The translations under genes and the position numbers were made by a program. Positions 13,913-15,617 of a DNA stretch of 15,617 bases are shown here, in pieces. A model generated the notes under the pieces. That model ran no database searches. It was not told the DNA's origin and saw only the letters and a program-made list of their open reading frames with translations. How positions within the stretch are numbered: the stretch's first letter is position 1; each line of letters opens with the position of its first letter. Source of the DNA: an uncultured Oscillospiraceae bacterium. Lineage in GTDB: Bacteria; Bacillota; Clostridia; Oscillospirales; Acutalibacteraceae. Location of the stretch: positions 1 through 15,617 of the forward strand of contig URZE01000010.1 of NCBI GenBank assembly GCA_900552265.1, read 5' to 3'.

Positions 13913-14506
13913 TTAAGTTCCATAGTTCTTAATCTCCTTTAAAATTTTTTCGTAATTTGAATAATCAATTTGCTTTTCGTAATTTAAAATCTTTGCTTGA
14001 AATTCCTCACCTCTGTATTCAATTTTTGAATTTTTCTCTGCCCGAGTTTCAATTGAAGTCCCGATATAACAAGGAATTTTGCGGTCATCAATTATAGAAA
14101 CTTCAAAAAGGTTCATATCATCAACAAACCGTCTTTTAAGATTTTCGCTTGCTTGTTCTTCGTGCTCCTTAACCGCTTCAAATCCAAAACTCCAACCCCG
14201 AAGCTTGTTTTCTTTTGCTTTTTTGATCACCTCGCTATCTGTAATTTCGCAAATTGCCCGAAGCCCGATATTATCTTCAAAAAGTTCGATATTTCCTTCT
14301 TTTGTACTTCCGAGTTTGCGGCTTGGCTCGTGGTTTAAAAGGCATAAAATATCATCGCTTTTTTCAACGGCTCGCTGAAATGTTTTAGGGCATATTTGCT
14401 CAACAAATTTTTCGCCGTTTTCGTCAAGCATAGGTCTTGAATCTCTTGCAACCGCATTGACGTACCCGTCAAGTAAAACGCTGTCATTCCTGATTTCTAT
14501 TCTCAA
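13913..14506 (-). CDS. Prohead protease (HK97 family, peptidase S78)
   Basis: A 197-residue serine protease that matures the capsid by removing the delta domain. The candidate catalytic residues are H59 in LLNHEPSRKLG, S106 in GWSFGF and an acidic residue at E135 in NLFEVSIID, in the usual order and spacing. The start is TTG at 14506: GGAGG lies 8 nt upstream and RIEIRNDSVLLDGY is the usual N-terminus. The longer reading back to 14593 would be inside the portal gene without a ribosome site. It overlaps the portal gene by 23 nt. Confidence 0.92.
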   Translation of the reverse strand: MRIEIRNDSVLLDGYVNAVARDSRPMLDENGEKFVEQICPKTFQRAVEKSDDILCLLNHEPSRKLGSTKEGNIELFEDNIGLRAICEITDSEVIKKAKENKLRGWSFGFEAVKEHEEQASENLKRRFVDDMNLFEVSIIDDRKIPCYIGTSIETRAEKNSKIEYRGEEFQAKILNYEKQIDYSNYEKILKEIKNYGT

Positions 14507-15617
14507 AATTTTCACCTCCCGCACCTGAAATATTTGTAACTTTGTTTGTGTTTGGTGTATAAACTTCTTTTGTTTGCGGATTGAAAAGCACATCTTGTAA
14601 GCCTAATTTTATAAAGTTTAATCCCAAAGGCTCCAAATCTTCCATATATCTACATTCATCAATCTGCATTAAATTTGCGTCAAGCGCTGTTTTGTAGGCT
14701 TCAAAGCGTGTTTTTATATCGCCCTTAGTGATTTCTTTTGTATCGAACGCAAAGTAAAAGGACTTCTTCTCTTTTTCAAGAAGTAAGTCCCTGTTAAGTG
14801 CGCATTCTATTGCTGATAAAATCGGCATTACCGCTGTTTTTATAAACGTTTCCCAGTTCCAATCCGTTGGCACTCCGAAAATATCCAAAATCGAGTTATT
14901 AATTGAGTTTTTATTTTCGTTAATCTGCATTTCGGTCGAGGTGTTGCTGGCTTCCTTAAAATCAAGATTATCATTTAACACAATTATATTGTTTTCCGTG
15001 TTGCAGTAAAGCTCACGCCACGCTCTTTTTAAACTGTCCATAGCTTCCTTTGTGATTTTCTTTTCTGATTTGATAAATCCCTTTTTACTTCCGCCCGTAG
15101 AAACAAGACTTTGTTCAAATTTGAGCGTTAGATATGCCACTTTCAAAAGTTCTTGATTTTGGTTTATAATTCCAATCCCGTTGGCTCCGTCTTTCGTTGA
15201 CCTAAGCACTTTTAAAAACTCAAAAGGCTTATAGCTTTGACCGCCTATTAAAATGTTGTAGTCTTTAAAAATCGGGTCGAAATTTTCTATTATGTTAATA
15301 TTTTCATTGCATGCATAATGAAGTGATTTTACTGTATTTCTTCGCTTTTTGATATACGCATAAGCGCCTCCAAAGAGTAAATAATCACGAACTAAAGCCC
15401 TTTTAAACTGCACTCCGTCAAGCGTGTCTTTGGTGTCAAGATTAAGTAAGTCGCACCGCTCGTCTTCTACTTCAACAGTTTTTCTTTTTCCGTTTAAAAA
15501 TTCCTCTTTGTAAAGCTTTATCGGGATCATGGAAACCGTATCGGCAATTAGATTCACACATCTTGAAACAGAGGGAATATTCATTGCTTCACGCTCTGAA
15601 ATTGTATCTTCATTTAA
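14484..15617 (-). CDS. Portal protein, 5' end outside the window
   Basis: 377 residues of an HK97-type (PF04860) portal protein, the dodecameric ring through which DNA enters the head. The frame is open to the window edge, with LNEDTISEREAMNIPSVSRC upstream of the first ATG (15584); this segment is part of the family's conserved N-terminal region, so the true start is outside. Family features include IPSVSRCVNLIADTVSMIPI, the RDYLLFGGAYAYI strand-helix, and a C-terminal RYMEDLEPLGL. The last codons overlap the protease start. Confidence 0.93.
   Translation of the reverse strand, partial: LNEDTISEREAMNIPSVSRCVNLIADTVSMIPIKLYKEEFLNGKRKTVEVEDERCDLLNLDTKDTLDGVQFKRALVRDYLLFGGAYAYIKKRRNTVKSLHYACNENINIIENFDPIFKDYNILIGGQSYKPFEFLKVLRSTKDGANGIGIINQNQELLKVAYLTLKFEQSLVSTGGSKKGFIKSEKKITKEAMDSLKRAWRELYCNTENNIIVLNDNLDFKEASNTSTEMQINENKNSINNSILDIFGVPTDWNWETFIKTAVMPILSAIECALNRDLLLEKEKKSFYFAFDTKEITKGDIKTRFEAYKTALDANLMQIDECRYMEDLEPLGLNFIKLGLQDVLFNPQTKEVYTPNTNKVTNISGAGGENFENRNQE

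Noticed and set aside
14507..14593. Longer prohead protease with 29 extra residues
   Set aside because: The extra part lies wholly inside the portal coding region, has no ribosome site and does not look like the family's N-terminus, whereas TTG 14506 has GGAGG at proper distance.

Overview
The window is the minus-strand head-and-tail morphogenesis block of a siphovirus with HK97-type head genes, either a prophage or a free temperate phage. The DNA is AT-rich. Nearly every gene has a strong GGAGG-type Shine-Dalgarno, two genes start with TTG, and the proteins resemble those of phages of low-GC Gram-positive bacteria, so the host is probably a Bacillota, most likely Clostridia-like. This host call rests on style and family resemblance, not on a search.

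Transcription runs from high to low coordinates. The head module (15617 to about 11000) holds the portal (5' end outside the window), a prohead protease that starts inside the portal gene, the HK97-fold major capsid protein, a small possible head-fiber or decoration protein, a gp6-like connector, a head-tail joining protein, a gp10-like protein and a tail-completion protein that lacks an ordinary start codon. The tail module (10980 to 26) holds a major tail tube protein with a C-terminal Ig-like domain, a tail assembly chaperone made in two lengths by -1 frameshifting, a 1141-residue tape measure protein, the distal tail protein, the tail-associated (Tal) protein and a DUF859/collar-type fiber. 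Integrase, terminase, lysis and regulatory genes are not in the window.

The unusual part is two cargo units inserted into this otherwise standard operon. A Phd/YefM-ParE/RelE-type toxin-antitoxin pair lies between the chaperone and the tape measure. A Fic-domain gene lies between the distal tail protein and Tal. Each unit has its own near-consensus sigma70/sigmaA promoter and its own hairpin-plus-T-tract terminator, the classic build of a prophage 'moron' expressed in the lysogen. The Fic gene has a glutamine where the catalytic histidine normally sits, and its promoter is embedded in a tandemly duplicated set of inverted repeats (half-site ATGTGAAACA) that looks like a repressor-binding region.

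Other notable structure: a textbook -1 frameshift site (A AAA AAC, 7-nt spacer, 13-bp hairpin) in the chaperone gene; exact 22- and 44-residue proline spacing in the tape measure; two GC-rich hairpins between protease and capsid genes; and three GTAC units spaced by 7 bp before the Tal gene. There is no gene-free stretch longer than 300 bases.
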